Shown piece by piece: positions 32,114 through 41,869 of a stretch of 52,324 nt of DNA; position 1 is the stretch's first letter; each line of letters starts with the position of its first letter. Below the pieces are notes generated by a model. It did not search any database. It had not been told where the DNA came from and saw only the letters and a program-made list of their open reading frames with translations. The position numbers were made by a program, and so were the translations under genes. The stretch is taken from assembly GCA_041655255.1 (NCBI GenBank), contig JBBAFS010000004.1, forward strand, positions 1 through 52,324, read 5' to 3'. The stretch is from JBBAFS01 sp041655255 (GTDB taxonomy: Bacteria > Spirochaetota > Spirochaetia > Sphaerochaetales > Sphaerochaetaceae).

Positions 32114-33286
32114 GTGGAAACAAAAGAATATATCCAACAAGGATCGAATGTATTTGTAAAAACGTATGCTCAATTCCCACTTGTAATCAAACGGGGAGAG
32201 GGGCGTTATCTGTATGATATCGAAGAGAAACGATACTTAGATTTAGTGGGAGGTATTGCTACTAACCTTTTGGGGTATAACAATCAGCTCTTTATCTCTC
32301 ATCTTAAAGAGACTCTTTCTCATGGAGTAACTCATATTTCCAACTTGTATTGGAATACCTACGCGATTGAAGCTGCAACACTACTGGCCTCTCTCAGTGG
32401 CCTTAAGCGTGTCTTTTTTACCAACAGTGGTACTGAAGCGAATGAGGCAGCTATTAAATTAGCCCGTAAATGGGGAAAACAACGTGGGCGATCCACCATT
32501 ATTAGTATGGTCGATTCATTTCATGGACGTACCTTAGGTGCTTTAAGTGCTACAGGTCAAAGTAAGTATCAGAGTTCTTTCTCTCCTATGGTTGAGGATT
32601 TTATGTTTGCAACCTTTGGAGATATCGACTCACTCAAAGAGATGATTGATGACTCTACAAGTGCCATTATGGTAGAGATCATTCAAGGAGAGGGGGGGAT
32701 ACACACTGCTGATCAAGCTTATTGGGATCAACTCTCACTTTTATGTGAAGAGCACGATCTACTACTGATTATCGATGAGGTACAAACAGGGATGGGAAGA
32801 ACAGGGGAAGTGTTTGCATACCAACACTTCAATCTTAAGCCCGATATTATTACCTTAGCAAAAGGTCTTGGTGGTGGTATTCCCGTTGGGGCTATGGTGT
32901 GTTCAAAACGAGTCGAAGATGTTTTTGTTCCAGGGGACCATGGAGCGACCTTTGGAGGAAACCTTTTTAGTAGCAGTGCTGCACAGTATCTTCTCACTTT
33001 ATTAGAAGAGGGGTCGTTACTTAGGCATGTTCAACAAGTCTCTACATACCTCCGCTCTCAATTAGAGAATAGGTATCCTCAAGTAATTGAGATACGAGGG
33101 ATGGGCTTGATGGTTGGACTAGAGTTTGATCAAGCAGTACGTCCTATTATTGATGAGGCGATGAATAAAGGGTTGTTATTAGTCAATGCTGGAGAGAAAG
33201 TGCTCCGTATGGTACCACCTTTAACAATCACTGAAGATGAAATAGATGAGGCCTTACAGATCTTAGATGAGATCTTACTCTCATAG
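32114..33286 (+). CDS. argD: acetylornithine aminotransferase
   Basis: 390 residues, class III PLP aminotransferase. GTG start at 32114 with AGGAG at 32103-32107. Features: GGIATNLLGYN, FFTNSGTEANEAAIKLARK, FHGRTLGALSATGQ, LLIIDEVQTGMGRTG and the PLP lysine in ITLAKGLGGGIPVGAM. It converts N-acetylglutamate semialdehyde to N-acetylornithine. Fourth gene of the arginine operon, 9 bp after argB. argF, argG and argH are not in the window. Confidence 0.96.
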   Translation: METKEYIQQGSNVFVKTYAQFPLVIKRGEGRYLYDIEEKRYLDLVGGIATNLLGYNNQLFISHLKETLSHGVTHISNLYWNTYAIEAATLLASLSGLKRVFFTNSGTEANEAAIKLARKWGKQRGRSTIISMVDSFHGRTLGALSATGQSKYQSSFSPMVEDFMFATFGDIDSLKEMIDDSTSAIMVEIIQGEGGIHTADQAYWDQLSLLCEEHDLLLIIDEVQTGMGRTGEVFAYQHFNLKPDIITLAKGLGGGIPVGAMVCSKRVEDVFVPGDHGATFGGNLFSSSAAQYLLTLLEEGSLLRHVQQVSTYLRSQLENRYPQVIEIRGMGLMVGLEFDQAVRPIIDEAMNKGLLLVNAGEKVLRMVPPLTITEDEIDEALQILDEILLS

Positions 33287-33365
33287 AGTTACTACATAAA
33301 GCTCAGTTGTTGATAGCTCCAGTGTTATCAAGTATGATAATTTTATTCAAAGGAGCTGTCATAAG

Positions 33366-35342
33366 GTGAAAAAAGGGCTTTTTGTAGCTGCAGTGAGTGT
33401 TATTGTTCTTATCCTCTTTAATGCAACTTTGTTCGCTTTAGATAATAATTATGGTCAGTTATTGTTAGCTGATGAGCCTATCTCATATGGAGAAGAGCTG
33501 TTTAAACAGCGCATCGATGAGGTCTCCAAACAAGGGCGTGAACCAGTAGGTTTAGTCCTCTCTGGGGGTTCTGCTCGTGCTTTTGCCCACATCGGAGTCT
33601 TAAAAAGGCTTGAAGAAGAGAATATTGTCCCCGATTTTATTATCTCAAATTCAATGGGCTCCATTGTTGGATTATTGTATGCCGCAGGGTTATCTCCTGA
33701 TCAAATCTTAGAAGCTATTGGACGAGTCGATATCACTCAACTCTTTGATCTCACTTTCCCGCTACAAGGGGGATTGTTAGATATCTCTCGATTTGTCTCA
33801 CTATTTGCCTCTTATGTAGGGGAAGATACAAACATTGAAGATCTTCCTATTCCCATTATGATTATCTGTGAGGATTTGATTACCAAGCGTCAGGTACGGC
33901 TTATGGAGGGTAATGCGTTAACGGTGATGGGAGCTGCTTTTGCCCTACCGGTCTATTTCCCTCCCGTTCAGTTTCGTGGTCATCGTCTCATTGATGGGGG
34001 CATTACCAACTTAGTTCCTGTCGATACGGCCTATGAGTACACCGATACCACCATCGTCTCAACTGCGTTTTATGAACAAGATGGGATGAACCTAAATAAT
34101 CCTTTAACAATCTTAAACGTCTCAATTGATATTGGAAAAAGAAGAGCGGGGGTAAAAGAGTTATTAACTCACCCATCCACTATCTGGATTCGAAGTAATG
34201 TCGAAGAGTTCTCTTTTATGGCGTTCAGTGAAGTTAACGAGTTAGCTCAAAGGGGGTATGAGTCGGCTTCATTACACGCCGATATTCTCAAAGAGCTCTC
34301 TTTTGCACCCCCTTCAGAGGCCTTAGTTGAGTTACGAGAAGAGTATGATTATAAACTAGAATACCTTTTTGCCGATTATGAATTATATCAACGAGGTCGT
34401 ATTGTAGGAGTCTCGCAACAAGCATATGTGGGATTAAAGTCCTACACCAATGCAGGAACATCGTGGTTCTTACGTGATGAAGCAATCGGTGGAGTTGCGT
34501 ATCAAATGAGGTGGCACAACCTCCATTTTTATGTGATGGGTGGTGGCGCATGGAAAACATATACTCCTATGGATTTCTATCCTGAAATAACCACCCACAT
34601 TTCGTATCAAATCATACCTCAACTTGTCATCGATGGAGATGTGATGGTCCACGCATCACAAGGGATCTTCTCACCACAACTCTACTCACGTGTAGGTCTT
34701 CAGTTCAAAGAGCGATTTGCTTCAGATACGCTCACTTTTAATACAAAGATCTGGTGGGAAGAGAACTTCTCTTTTACATCCTCTGAAAAAGATCGCCTTC
34801 TTCATGCGGGATTAGAACTTGGATACACCAATAATCTCGTTGACCTACAAAGCTCAGTGGGGTATCAACTAAGTGGAAATTGGAATCGCCATTTTCTTCA
34901 TACAAGAGTAGACTCCTCTTTTACACCCTCTAAAGAGACATATCTGCACTTAGGATATACTGGTCGATATGCACTAGATGCCAAAGCAGGAGTCCCGCTG
35001 TATTGGGGAGATGGATTTAAAACAGGAAGTAGTGCTCTTTTTGAGAATGGAGGACCAGGAAGTTCTCACTCTTTGGTGATAGGTCGCTTTGGATTTGGGT
35101 TTGCCCCTTACGCCTTTGAACCAACACTAGGAGAACTTTTATTGATTAAAGATATCTCTTTTGGTGCTTTTAGTGATCTCTTATTCAACAATACTCACAC
35201 TTTCATCCCCGACTTTGTTGTGGGGGGAGAAGCGACGTTCTCTCTCTCCCTTTTGGGTTTAGCTACAATGCCTGCTAAAGTGTTTGTCGGTTATGATAGC
35301 CTTTCTGAAGGTGTGGTGTGGGGGTTCATGTTTGGGAAGTAA
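33366..35342 (+). CDS. patatin-like phospholipase with C-terminal beta-barrel-like domain
   Basis: 658 residues. A signal peptide (about 25 residues, ending LFALDNN) is followed by a patatin domain at about 60-300: oxyanion loop VGLVLSGGSARAFAHIGVL, nucleophile elbow ISNSMGSIVG (Ser in Ser-Asn-Ser-Met-Gly, with the first Gly of GxSxG replaced by Ser), and the dyad Asp in LIDGGITNLVPVD. From about 345 to the end the sequence is rich in alternating aromatic and polar residues, like outer-membrane strands, and ends FMFGK. This fits the type Vd (PlpD/FplA-like) layout of secreted or surface-exposed lipases. An alternative is a periplasmic patatin with an unrelated beta domain. GTG start at 33366 with AAGGAG upstream. 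Confidence 0.85.
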   Translation: MKKGLFVAAVSVIVLILFNATLFALDNNYGQLLLADEPISYGEELFKQRIDEVSKQGREPVGLVLSGGSARAFAHIGVLKRLEEENIVPDFIISNSMGSIVGLLYAAGLSPDQILEAIGRVDITQLFDLTFPLQGGLLDISRFVSLFASYVGEDTNIEDLPIPIMIICEDLITKRQVRLMEGNALTVMGAAFALPVYFPPVQFRGHRLIDGGITNLVPVDTAYEYTDTTIVSTAFYEQDGMNLNNPLTILNVSIDIGKRRAGVKELLTHPSTIWIRSNVEEFSFMAFSEVNELAQRGYESASLHADILKELSFAPPSEALVELREEYDYKLEYLFADYELYQRGRIVGVSQQAYVGLKSYTNAGTSWFLRDEAIGGVAYQMRWHNLHFYVMGGGAWKTYTPMDFYPEITTHISYQIIPQLVIDGDVMVHASQGIFSPQLYSRVGLQFKERFASDTLTFNTKIWWEENFSFTSSEKDRLLHAGLELGYTNNLVDLQSSVGYQLSGNWNRHFLHTRVDSSFTPSKETYLHLGYTGRYALDAKAGVPLYWGDGFKTGSSALFENGGPGSSHSLVIGRFGFGFAPYAFEPTLGELLLIKDISFGAFSDLLFNNTHTFIPDFVVGGEATFSLSLLGLATMPAKVFVGYDSLSEGVVWGFMFGK

Positions 35343-35370
35343 CAACAATGAGTATCCCCTTACTTCGTGG

Positions 35371-35787
35371 ATGATAGATCACACTCTTAATCCATCTCAT
35401 ACGTTAGAACTTCTCGATGAGAATCAAACCATCGTGTTTGCCAGTACAAGTAAGTGGCTTCACCCTTTATTTGAAGTTGAACAATTTTTAATTGAATCAA
35501 AGTATGAGGCAAAAGATCTCTTTTTACATGATCGTATCGCTGGTAAGGCAGCTGCGCTATTAACTATGAAAATCGGTTTTCGTCGAATCAAAATAGAGGT
35601 GATGAGCCATTTGGCTCAACAACTGTATGATGATTATCTCATACAGTATACATATGTAGATCTCGTGGAGCGTATTGCATGTCAAACTGAGAGGCTTCTT
35701 CAGACGATAACTGATGTCGATGAGGTGTATCAGATGCTCTATGAGCGGGCACAAAATAGTAAGGCGAGGGAGAATACCATCTCATGA
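35371..35787 (+). CDS. DUF1893-family protein
   Basis: About 138 residues. The core reads LELLDENQTIVFASTSKWLHPLFEV, then KDLFLHDRIAGKAAALLTM, ending in helices (AQQLYDDYLIQYTYVDLVERI). This is the DUF1893 pattern, a small deaminase-like fold of unknown function. The start is uncertain: the ATG at 35371 lacks a clear ribosome site and a TTG at 35333 would overlap the patatin gene. Its stop overlaps the ZIP-transporter ATG by 4 bp (ATGA), so they are coupled. Confidence 0.72.
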   Translation: MIDHTLNPSHTLELLDENQTIVFASTSKWLHPLFEVEQFLIESKYEAKDLFLHDRIAGKAAALLTMKIGFRRIKIEVMSHLAQQLYDDYLIQYTYVDLVERIACQTERLLQTITDVDEVYQMLYERAQNSKARENTIS

Positions 35788-36590
35788 GTTCAAAGATTAT
35801 CATGGCTATGGCTCTGACGTTGTTAGCGGGGATGTCGACTGGGATTGGGGGATTGTTGGCCATGTTCCAAAAAAAGAACTCATCTCGGTTTTTATCTGTT
35901 TCGTTAGGCTTCAGTGCTGGGGTGATGATCTACTTAAGCTTTGTCGAAATTATTCCCGAATCTGTTGAGTACCTTCTTCTCTCTTATAACCCAGTAAAAG
36001 CTCATACCCTTCAGGTAATCTCTTTTTTCTTTGGGATGTTCGTTATCGCCCTTATCGACCGATTCGTCCCAGCAGGAGATAACCCTCATGAGATTCCCAA
36101 TGTCACAACCTTAGCTTCAAAAGAAGAGGTATACCAAAAAAGGCTTTTAAGAACAGGTATTCTTTCAGCTATTGCTATCACCGTTCATAATATCCCCGAA
36201 GGCTTAGCCACATTTACCAGCTATATGGCCGATCCTCAAATTGGAATCAGTATTGCTGTTGCTATTGCTATTCACAATATTCCCGAAGGGATTGCTGTAG
36301 CTGTTCCTATCTATTTTGCTACAGGAAAGAGATTCAAAAGCTTTTTTATTGCATTAGTGAGTGGGTTAAGTGAGATGGTAGGGGCTCTACTTGGTTTGTT
36401 GTTATTCACTGTTACCAATACAGATCTCACATTAGGTTTTATCTTAGCAGCGACTGCTGGAGTGATGATCTATATCTCGTTTGATGAACTTCTTCCCACA
36501 GCTGAAGCGTATGGGGAGCACCACTTAGCGTTGTATGGAGTGCTCAGTGGGATGGCTGTGATGGCGGTTTCTCTTATTCTTCTCGGCTAA
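35784..36590 (+). CDS. zupT: ZIP-family divalent metal transporter (ZupT-like)
   Basis: 268 residues, about eight membrane helices. Metal site helices carry IAITVHNIPEGLATF and VAIAIHNIPEGIAVAVP (two His-Asn-x-Pro-Glu-Gly motifs), with GFSAGVMIYLSFVEIIPES in an early helix. ZupT proteins import Zn2+, Fe2+ and Mn2+ with broad specificity across the inner membrane. A hydrophilic loop at about 95-115 separates helices. Coupled to the DUF1893 gene. The last 66 bp overlap the convergent queH. Confidence 0.93.
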   Translation: MSSKIIMAMALTLLAGMSTGIGGLLAMFQKKNSSRFLSVSLGFSAGVMIYLSFVEIIPESVEYLLLSYNPVKAHTLQVISFFFGMFVIALIDRFVPAGDNPHEIPNVTTLASKEEVYQKRLLRTGILSAIAITVHNIPEGLATFTSYMADPQIGISIAVAIAIHNIPEGIAVAVPIYFATGKRFKSFFIALVSGLSEMVGALLGLLLFTVTNTDLTLGFILAATAGVMIYISFDELLPTAEAYGEHHLALYGVLSGMAVMAVSLILLG

Positions 36591-37103
36591 GGAGAATTCA
36601 CACCCACAGTAATCTTGGCGATAGAGGTCTAACTCTTTAGAGAGGGCGATACTCTGTTGGTAGCCCCCCTTCTTTTTAAAATCGATTGGGACAAACTGAT
36701 CATGCCTCTCTCCAACACTAAATATTCGTATGGAACTTTTATGGGGGCTCACACTAAGGGTGGTACTAAAGTAAGAAATTCCCCTTTTTTGAGCTTCTGT
36801 TGCCGCCTCTTGTAAGTTGTATGCAAAACACAAGTCACACCTTTTTCCCTTTTCTGGTTCTTTTTCAAACCCTTTCACTTGTGTGAGCCACGAGGTGTGA
36901 TCATAATCACCATGAATCAATTCAAGGTGGTGATAATCGGCTACACGACGTAAAGCGTCATACCTCTTTTGAGCTTCAGAAGCAGGGTAAATATTACTGT
37001 TTCCAAAAAAGAGGATAGGGTTAAACCCCTCTTGTTGTAAGCGTAATATTGAGGAGGTGGAACATGGTCCACAACAGCAATGTAACAGCAAATCTTTAGC
37101 CAT
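36525..37103 (-). CDS. queH: epoxyqueuosine reductase QueH
   Basis: About 192 residues from the ATG at 37103, where the family begins; the frame is open 76 codons upstream but is unrelated. Family cysteines: LLLHCCCGPC (Cys9, Cys10, Cys11, Cys14), GKRCDLCFAYN, and DYCGCEFSL. Also FFGNSNIYP and FSTTLSVSPHKS. QueH is the non-cobalamin Fe-S enzyme for the last step of queuosine biosynthesis in tRNA. Its last 20 or so residues are basic and encoded in the overlap with zupT. Confidence 0.93.
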   Translation of the reverse strand: MAKDLLLHCCCGPCSTSSILRLQQEGFNPILFFGNSNIYPASEAQKRYDALRRVADYHHLELIHGDYDHTSWLTQVKGFEKEPEKGKRCDLCFAYNLQEAATEAQKRGISYFSTTLSVSPHKSSIRIFSVGERHDQFVPIDFKKKGGYQQSIALSKELDLYRQDYCGCEFSLAEKNKRNRHHSHPTEHSIQR

Positions 37104-37197
37104 AGATACCGCTACTCTATCTTGCAAGCCCAAAGAGTACAAGGGTGGCAAAGTTAGAAAGAATATGCCATGATGTGAGAGTTCGGAGGCCCTCTCA

Positions 37198-38250
37198 ATG
37201 AAAAATCCTACTCTCTTAGTTGTAGCACTTGTATTGCTTGTCATCGTCCTCATTCCAACAACCCAAAGCATTAAACTACTTTTAGTATTATTGTCAGTAA
37301 TGGTCTTGTTATACGTAAAACGGGCATACATTTATGTGATGCTTGCTTCTCGTGCCCTCAATGGTCCTAAAAAAGATGAACCTAAAGCGTGGGCGTGGTA
37401 TGAGAAAGGGGCTTTCACCCCCCTTCCTTCACACTATACGCTGATGCTGAATTCACTGTTTTTACAAAAAGGGGACCCACATGTTGCACTGCGCATCTCC
37501 GATTTTGTTATTCAACGAGAACAAAAAAAGAGAAAGCCCAGTTCTGATGCTATTATCAGTGCGAAAATTTCTAAAGCGATGGCAAAGTGGATTGTAGGAG
37601 AGAAGGAAGAAACGATCTCGATTTTACAAGAGATGTGGGATGAGGGAGTTCGTGATCCAGCACTTTTGACCAATTACGGAATCTATCTTATTGAGAGTGG
37701 AAAGCTCGATGAACTAGAGAAGGTTATCCAAGAGGGCGTTGATCAAGGCCAACAAAGTGCAGGGATGTTAGATAACCATGCTCACTACCTCTTTTTACAA
37801 GGAGAAGTGAAAGCGGCCCAAGAGGCGTATCACTCTTTATTTGAAGAACTAGAAGTCCCTTTTTGTGAAGCCTATTACCACGCTGCATTAGTTGAACTTG
37901 AGTTACAGAATCCTCAACGAGCAAAACAGTATCTCAGAGAGGCTTTAAGTAAACCGATTACACAGTTATCGAGTGTGACAGAACAGCAGATTCTTTCACT
38001 GTTACAGAGTGTACACTCAACTGAAGTTGGAGATATTGAAGAGTTAACTGATGAACTGTTTGATTATGATATGTTTGATGATGCTCTTCCAAATATTGAG
38101 TTAGATGACGATGATGACATTGAGCCTAACATTGAACTAGAGGAAGAGGATTTGTACGATTACGAGCAACAAGAAGAGCCTCAAGAGAGTGTTGAACCAA
38201 CGTTAGAGAGTGTTCTTTTTTCTGAAGATGAGTACGACGACGAAGAGTAA
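37198..38250 (+). CDS. membrane-anchored TPR-repeat protein with acidic tail
   Basis: 350 residues. Two hydrophobic segments (about residues 5-20 and 25-45) place the protein in the inner membrane. Residues about 80-265 carry tetratricopeptide-like helix pairs (for example LLTNYGIYLIESGKLDELEK, MLDNHAHYLFLQGEVKAAQE, CEAYYHAALVELELQNPQRA). The last 80 residues are strongly acidic (runs of Asp and Glu with Asn-Ile-Glu-Leu repeats). Likely a scaffold; function not recognised. Followed 9 bp later by the cardiolipin synthase gene. Confidence 0.8.
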   Translation: MKNPTLLVVALVLLVIVLIPTTQSIKLLLVLLSVMVLLYVKRAYIYVMLASRALNGPKKDEPKAWAWYEKGAFTPLPSHYTLMLNSLFLQKGDPHVALRISDFVIQREQKKRKPSSDAIISAKISKAMAKWIVGEKEETISILQEMWDEGVRDPALLTNYGIYLIESGKLDELEKVIQEGVDQGQQSAGMLDNHAHYLFLQGEVKAAQEAYHSLFEELEVPFCEAYYHAALVELELQNPQRAKQYLREALSKPITQLSSVTEQQILSLLQSVHSTEVGDIEELTDELFDYDMFDDALPNIELDDDDDIEPNIELEEEDLYDYEQQEEPQESVEPTLESVLFSEDEYDDEE

Positions 38251-38259
38251 GAGAGAGCG

Positions 38260-39798
38260 ATGAAAAAGATTCTCAAGCTTCTTTCGGGAAGGCTGTTTAT
38301 CTTTATTTCCCTTTTTACTATCCAAATCGGTGTGTTGATTTGGTTCATGTTCAACTTTATAGCCGCCAGTCCCTTTTACCTTCCTATTATGACCACTTTG
38401 GGTTTTGTAAGTTCATTTATTGTCATTAGTCGTGATGATAACCCAGTATTTAAAATGACGTGGATCTTTGTTATCTTACTCACCCCTATTATTGGGGTCC
38501 CTTTTTATATGTTATTTGGTAATAAACGAGTAGGGCGTCGAGTAGCTCGACAAATGGAAAAATACCAAGAACACTACGAAAAAGAGATGCGTCTCAATCT
38601 TCCTGAATCGACTGAGGGTGTGATGGAGAGTCTTGTAAGCTACTCGCCTCATTTAGCTCGCCAAGCTTCATACATTAGAAATATTACAGGAGCAGATCTC
38701 TGGGAGAGAACGGCAGTAGATTACTTTCCATTAGGCGAAGATGTCTTTGCCGATATGTTAAACGAAGTAGATAAAGCCAAAAAGTTTATCTTAATTGAGT
38801 ATTTCATCATCGATGAAGGGTTGATGTGGGAGACTCTATTAGAGAAGTTACAAGTAAAGCTCTCTGAGGGAGTCGACATTCGTATTATGTACGACGACTT
38901 AGGGTGTATGAACACTCTACCTAACGGGTATGAACACACCTTACGAAAGATGGGTTTCAGTGTTGCCGTCTTTAATAGAGTACGGCCCCACTTAAATGCA
39001 AAACTGAACTACCGTGATCACCGTAAGATTTTTGTCATTGATGGAAATGTCGGCTTCACTGGTGGTATTAACATTGCCGATGAGTATATCAACCGAAATA
39101 TCAGATTTGGCCATTGGAAAGATACGACTGTGAAACTCACAGGAGATGCAGTGTGGAATGTCACATTGATGTTCTTTCAACAGTGGACTTTTACCACGGG
39201 TGAGGAAGTTGAACTTAACAAGTATGTCCCAACTCAATCGGCTAAAAGTGATGGATTTGTCCAACCTTTTGGTGATACTCCACTTGATAAAGAGAATGTA
39301 TCAGAGAACGCGTATATCCAAATTATTAACCACGCTAAAAAGTATGTGTGGATTACCACCCCCTATTTGATTTTAGATCCCCAAATGATCACAGCTTTAA
39401 GTATTGCTGCTGAAAGTGGAGTCGATGTTCGTATCATTACTCCCCACATGCCGGATAAATGGTATGTCCATACCGTCAGTCGTTCGTACTACCAATCACT
39501 GTTGGAATCGGGAGTAAAGATTTGTGAGTATACTCCTGGTTTTATGCACGCTAAGATGTTTGTCAGTGACGATGAGGTGGCTATTGTAGGGACAACAAAC
39601 ATGGATTTTAGAAGTTTTTATCTCCACTTTGAGTGTGGGGTAGCATTCTACAAAGGGTCGGTGGTTAAAAAAGTCCGTGATGATATTGCCCAAGTGTTAG
39701 AACTCTCTACCGAGATCACCTTACTCGATCAAAGCACGCTCCCACTTTCAATACGTCTAGGGCGTTCTTTTTTAAAGATCTTTAGTCCTCTTATGTAG
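38260..39798 (+). CDS. cls: cardiolipin synthase (phospholipase D superfamily)
   Basis: 512 residues. Two N-terminal membrane helices, a PLDc_N segment (VILLTPIIGVPFYMLFGN), then two HKD catalytic motifs: YRDHRKIFVIDGNVGFTGG and FMHAKMFVSDDEVAIVGTTN. It joins two phosphatidylglycerol molecules into cardiolipin and glycerol at the inner membrane. Full length. In one unit with the TPR protein. The 3' end overlaps the convergent oxidoreductase gene by 8 bp. Confidence 0.95.
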   Translation: MKKILKLLSGRLFIFISLFTIQIGVLIWFMFNFIAASPFYLPIMTTLGFVSSFIVISRDDNPVFKMTWIFVILLTPIIGVPFYMLFGNKRVGRRVARQMEKYQEHYEKEMRLNLPESTEGVMESLVSYSPHLARQASYIRNITGADLWERTAVDYFPLGEDVFADMLNEVDKAKKFILIEYFIIDEGLMWETLLEKLQVKLSEGVDIRIMYDDLGCMNTLPNGYEHTLRKMGFSVAVFNRVRPHLNAKLNYRDHRKIFVIDGNVGFTGGINIADEYINRNIRFGHWKDTTVKLTGDAVWNVTLMFFQQWTFTTGEEVELNKYVPTQSAKSDGFVQPFGDTPLDKENVSENAYIQIINHAKKYVWITTPYLILDPQMITALSIAAESGVDVRIITPHMPDKWYVHTVSRSYYQSLLESGVKICEYTPGFMHAKMFVSDDEVAIVGTTNMDFRSFYLHFECGVAFYKGSVVKKVRDDIAQVLELSTEITLLDQSTLPLSIRLGRSFLKIFSPLM

Positions 39799-41080
39799 AG
39801 ATATTCGCTAATACACCTTGTGCCACTCGAATACCACTTGCCCAAGCAGCAGTAATACCACGACTTGTTCCAGCACCATCGCCACACACATACACATCTT
39901 CTGTGACTCTGAAGTGTTCATCAAGAAACACTGGTTTATTCGCATAGAGCTTAATTTCTGGGTAATACATAATGGTTGAGGGGTGAAGAACCCCTGGGAC
40001 AATGGTATCAAGGTGTTTCATCGCTTTCCAAATCACCCTAAGGATTTTAGAAGGGGCAGCTAAAGAGATATCTCCTGGAGTACAATCTTTCAGTGTTGGT
40101 TCAAAATCGAATAAATCGGAGTTAAAACTCTCCTCTTTACTTCGTGAGCCTAACCTGAAATCTCCCACCCGTTGCATCAGTGGTTTTCCCCCACCCATCA
40201 GTGCTACTTGAAGACCAAGGTTTTCAGCATAGCTTTGTCCACTTGCAAGAGGGTTGGTAAATGCTACGGTCTTTAACAACGCAAAGTTCACCAAACCGTT
40301 TGCCTCTTTGTGTGCAGAGCTATAGGCATGACCGTTCACTGAGTACCACGCATCTCCTCGAGAGGTGGTGTATTGCTCTTTGACTACATGAGCGTTTCCA
40401 CTATTGGTACAAAATGTTCGCACCTTCTCAGGGAAGTAGAACTTTGGATCGTAATAATCAGAGACTATGGGGTAGCGTTCCACTCGAGTCTCAACTCGCA
40501 CTCCGATATCGACAATGTTATCGATAAAAGGGACGTTGAGTTGATTCATCACAGTTTGAAGAAAGTGGAACCCTTTTCTTCCAGGGGCAACAATCAACTT
40601 AGTATACTCGATAACTCTTTTATCGGTAGTGATAGTATTACTTTGTTTATCGACACTTTCGACTCGCTCCCCAAGTGAGAGTTCAACTCCTAAGGCATCC
40701 AACTCTGATAAAAGTTGTTTGATGAGTCGTAATCCCCCATCAGTTCCTAAGTGGGATTGTTTAATCTCTAAGAGCTGACAACCAAGTCTTTTAGCTCTTT
40801 TTTGGTACATCTCAATATTATGTTTCTCTAAAATAGAGGGTTGTAGTTTATCAATGACATGTTTGAGGTAGGTATCGGCTTGATCTTTACTCCAATACTC
40901 TTCGGGAAAACCGATAGGGTAGGTGAAGTTCATCTTACAGTCGTTACGCATACCACCAGTAGAGAACTTTTCACTATCGATCATGAGAATAGAGAGAGTT
41001 GGTTTCTCTTTAGCCAACTCAAAAGCAGCGCCCATTCCTGCAGGCCCAGTTCCAACAATTACTACATCGTATCTACTCAC
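39791..41080 (-). CDS. FAD-dependent oxidoreductase of the uncharacterised dehydrogenase family (COG2509-like)
   Basis: 429 residues. N-terminal dinucleotide fold VVIVGTGPAGMGAAFELA, a GG-MRNDCKMN motif, mid segment LIVAPGRKGFHFL, and C-terminal VYVCGDGAGTSRGITAAWASG, which binds FAD. The layout is that of the poorly studied FAD-dependent dehydrogenases annotated as HI0933/GidA-like relatives. Substrate unknown; cytosolic. Starts 15 bp before the end of the amino-acid ABC ATPase gene's intergenic space and may share its transcript. Confidence 0.85.
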   Translation of the reverse strand: MSRYDVVIVGTGPAGMGAAFELAKEKPTLSILMIDSEKFSTGGMRNDCKMNFTYPIGFPEEYWSKDQADTYLKHVIDKLQPSILEKHNIEMYQKRAKRLGCQLLEIKQSHLGTDGGLRLIKQLLSELDALGVELSLGERVESVDKQSNTITTDKRVIEYTKLIVAPGRKGFHFLQTVMNQLNVPFIDNIVDIGVRVETRVERYPIVSDYYDPKFYFPEKVRTFCTNSGNAHVVKEQYTTSRGDAWYSVNGHAYSSAHKEANGLVNFALLKTVAFTNPLASGQSYAENLGLQVALMGGGKPLMQRVGDFRLGSRSKEESFNSDLFDFEPTLKDCTPGDISLAAPSKILRVIWKAMKHLDTIVPGVLHPSTIMYYPEIKLYANKPVFLDEHFRVTEDVYVCGDGAGTSRGITAAWASGIRVAQGVLANIST

Positions 41081-41099
41081 GTGATAATCCTTACTTATA

Positions 41100-41861
41100 C
41101 TATTGATTAAATCTATTAAGAAACTTTTTTGTTCGTCGGTTTGTTGTTTTTACAAACACATCTTCAGGTGTTCCCTCTTCAACAATCACCCCTTGGTCCA
41201 TAAAGATGACGCGATTTGAGATATCACGGGCAAAGGCCATCTCATGGGTAACAACCATCATCGTCATCTTCTCTTGGGCCAACTCTTTAATAACTGCCAA
41301 AATCTCACCAGTGAGTTCGGGATCTAGGGCACTTGTTGGTTCATCAAAACACAACACATCGGGTCGTAATGCCAAAGCTCGAGCAATGGAGACACGTTGC
41401 TGTTGTCCTCCCGAAAGTTGATAAGGGTATGCTTTAATTTTATCTTCTAGTCCCATTTTTTGTAACAGCTCAATGGCTTGCTCTTGGGCTTCACTTTTAC
41501 TGAGGCGTAGTACATGCACTAAAGCTTCAGTAATATTACGCTCTACTGAGAAGTGGGGAAATAAATTAAAGTTTTGAAATACTAAACCTACCTTTAACCC
41601 AATAGTTGCTAAGGTGTGTTTATCGGCATAGATGGCCTGGTTTGAAGAATTTGTTGAGACCATGGTCTTTCCACCTATGATAATTGAACCCGAGTCGATC
41701 TGTTCTAAGTTGGTAATACAGCGCAGTAGTGTCGACTTCCCCGATCCCGACGGACCAATAATTGAGAGTACTTCTCCCTCATTTAATGAGAAGCTAATCC
41801 CTTTTAACACTTCTAAAGAGGAGAATGATTTACGGATATTGCCTACTTCAATGATAGCCAT
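41100..41861 (-). CDS. polar amino-acid ABC transporter ATP-binding protein
   Basis: 253 residues. Walker A IIGPSGSGKSTLLRCI, Q-loop LVFQNFNLFPHFSVE, signature YPYQLSGGQQQRVSIARAL, Walker B VLCFDEPTSALDPE, and H-loop MMVVTHEMAFARD. The GlnQ/HisP-type spacing fits polar amino-acid importers. It drives uptake with the permease and binding protein encoded upstream in the same operon (8 bp gap). Confidence 0.96.
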   Translation of the reverse strand: MAIIEVGNIRKSFSSLEVLKGISFSLNEGEVLSIIGPSGSGKSTLLRCITNLEQIDSGSIIIGGKTMVSTNSSNQAIYADKHTLATIGLKVGLVFQNFNLFPHFSVERNITEALVHVLRLSKSEAQEQAIELLQKMGLEDKIKAYPYQLSGGQQQRVSIARALALRPDVLCFDEPTSALDPELTGEILAVIKELAQEKMTMMVVTHEMAFARDISNRVIFMDQGVIVEEGTPEDVFVKTTNRRTKKFLNRFNQ

Positions 41862-41869
41862 ACACTTTA

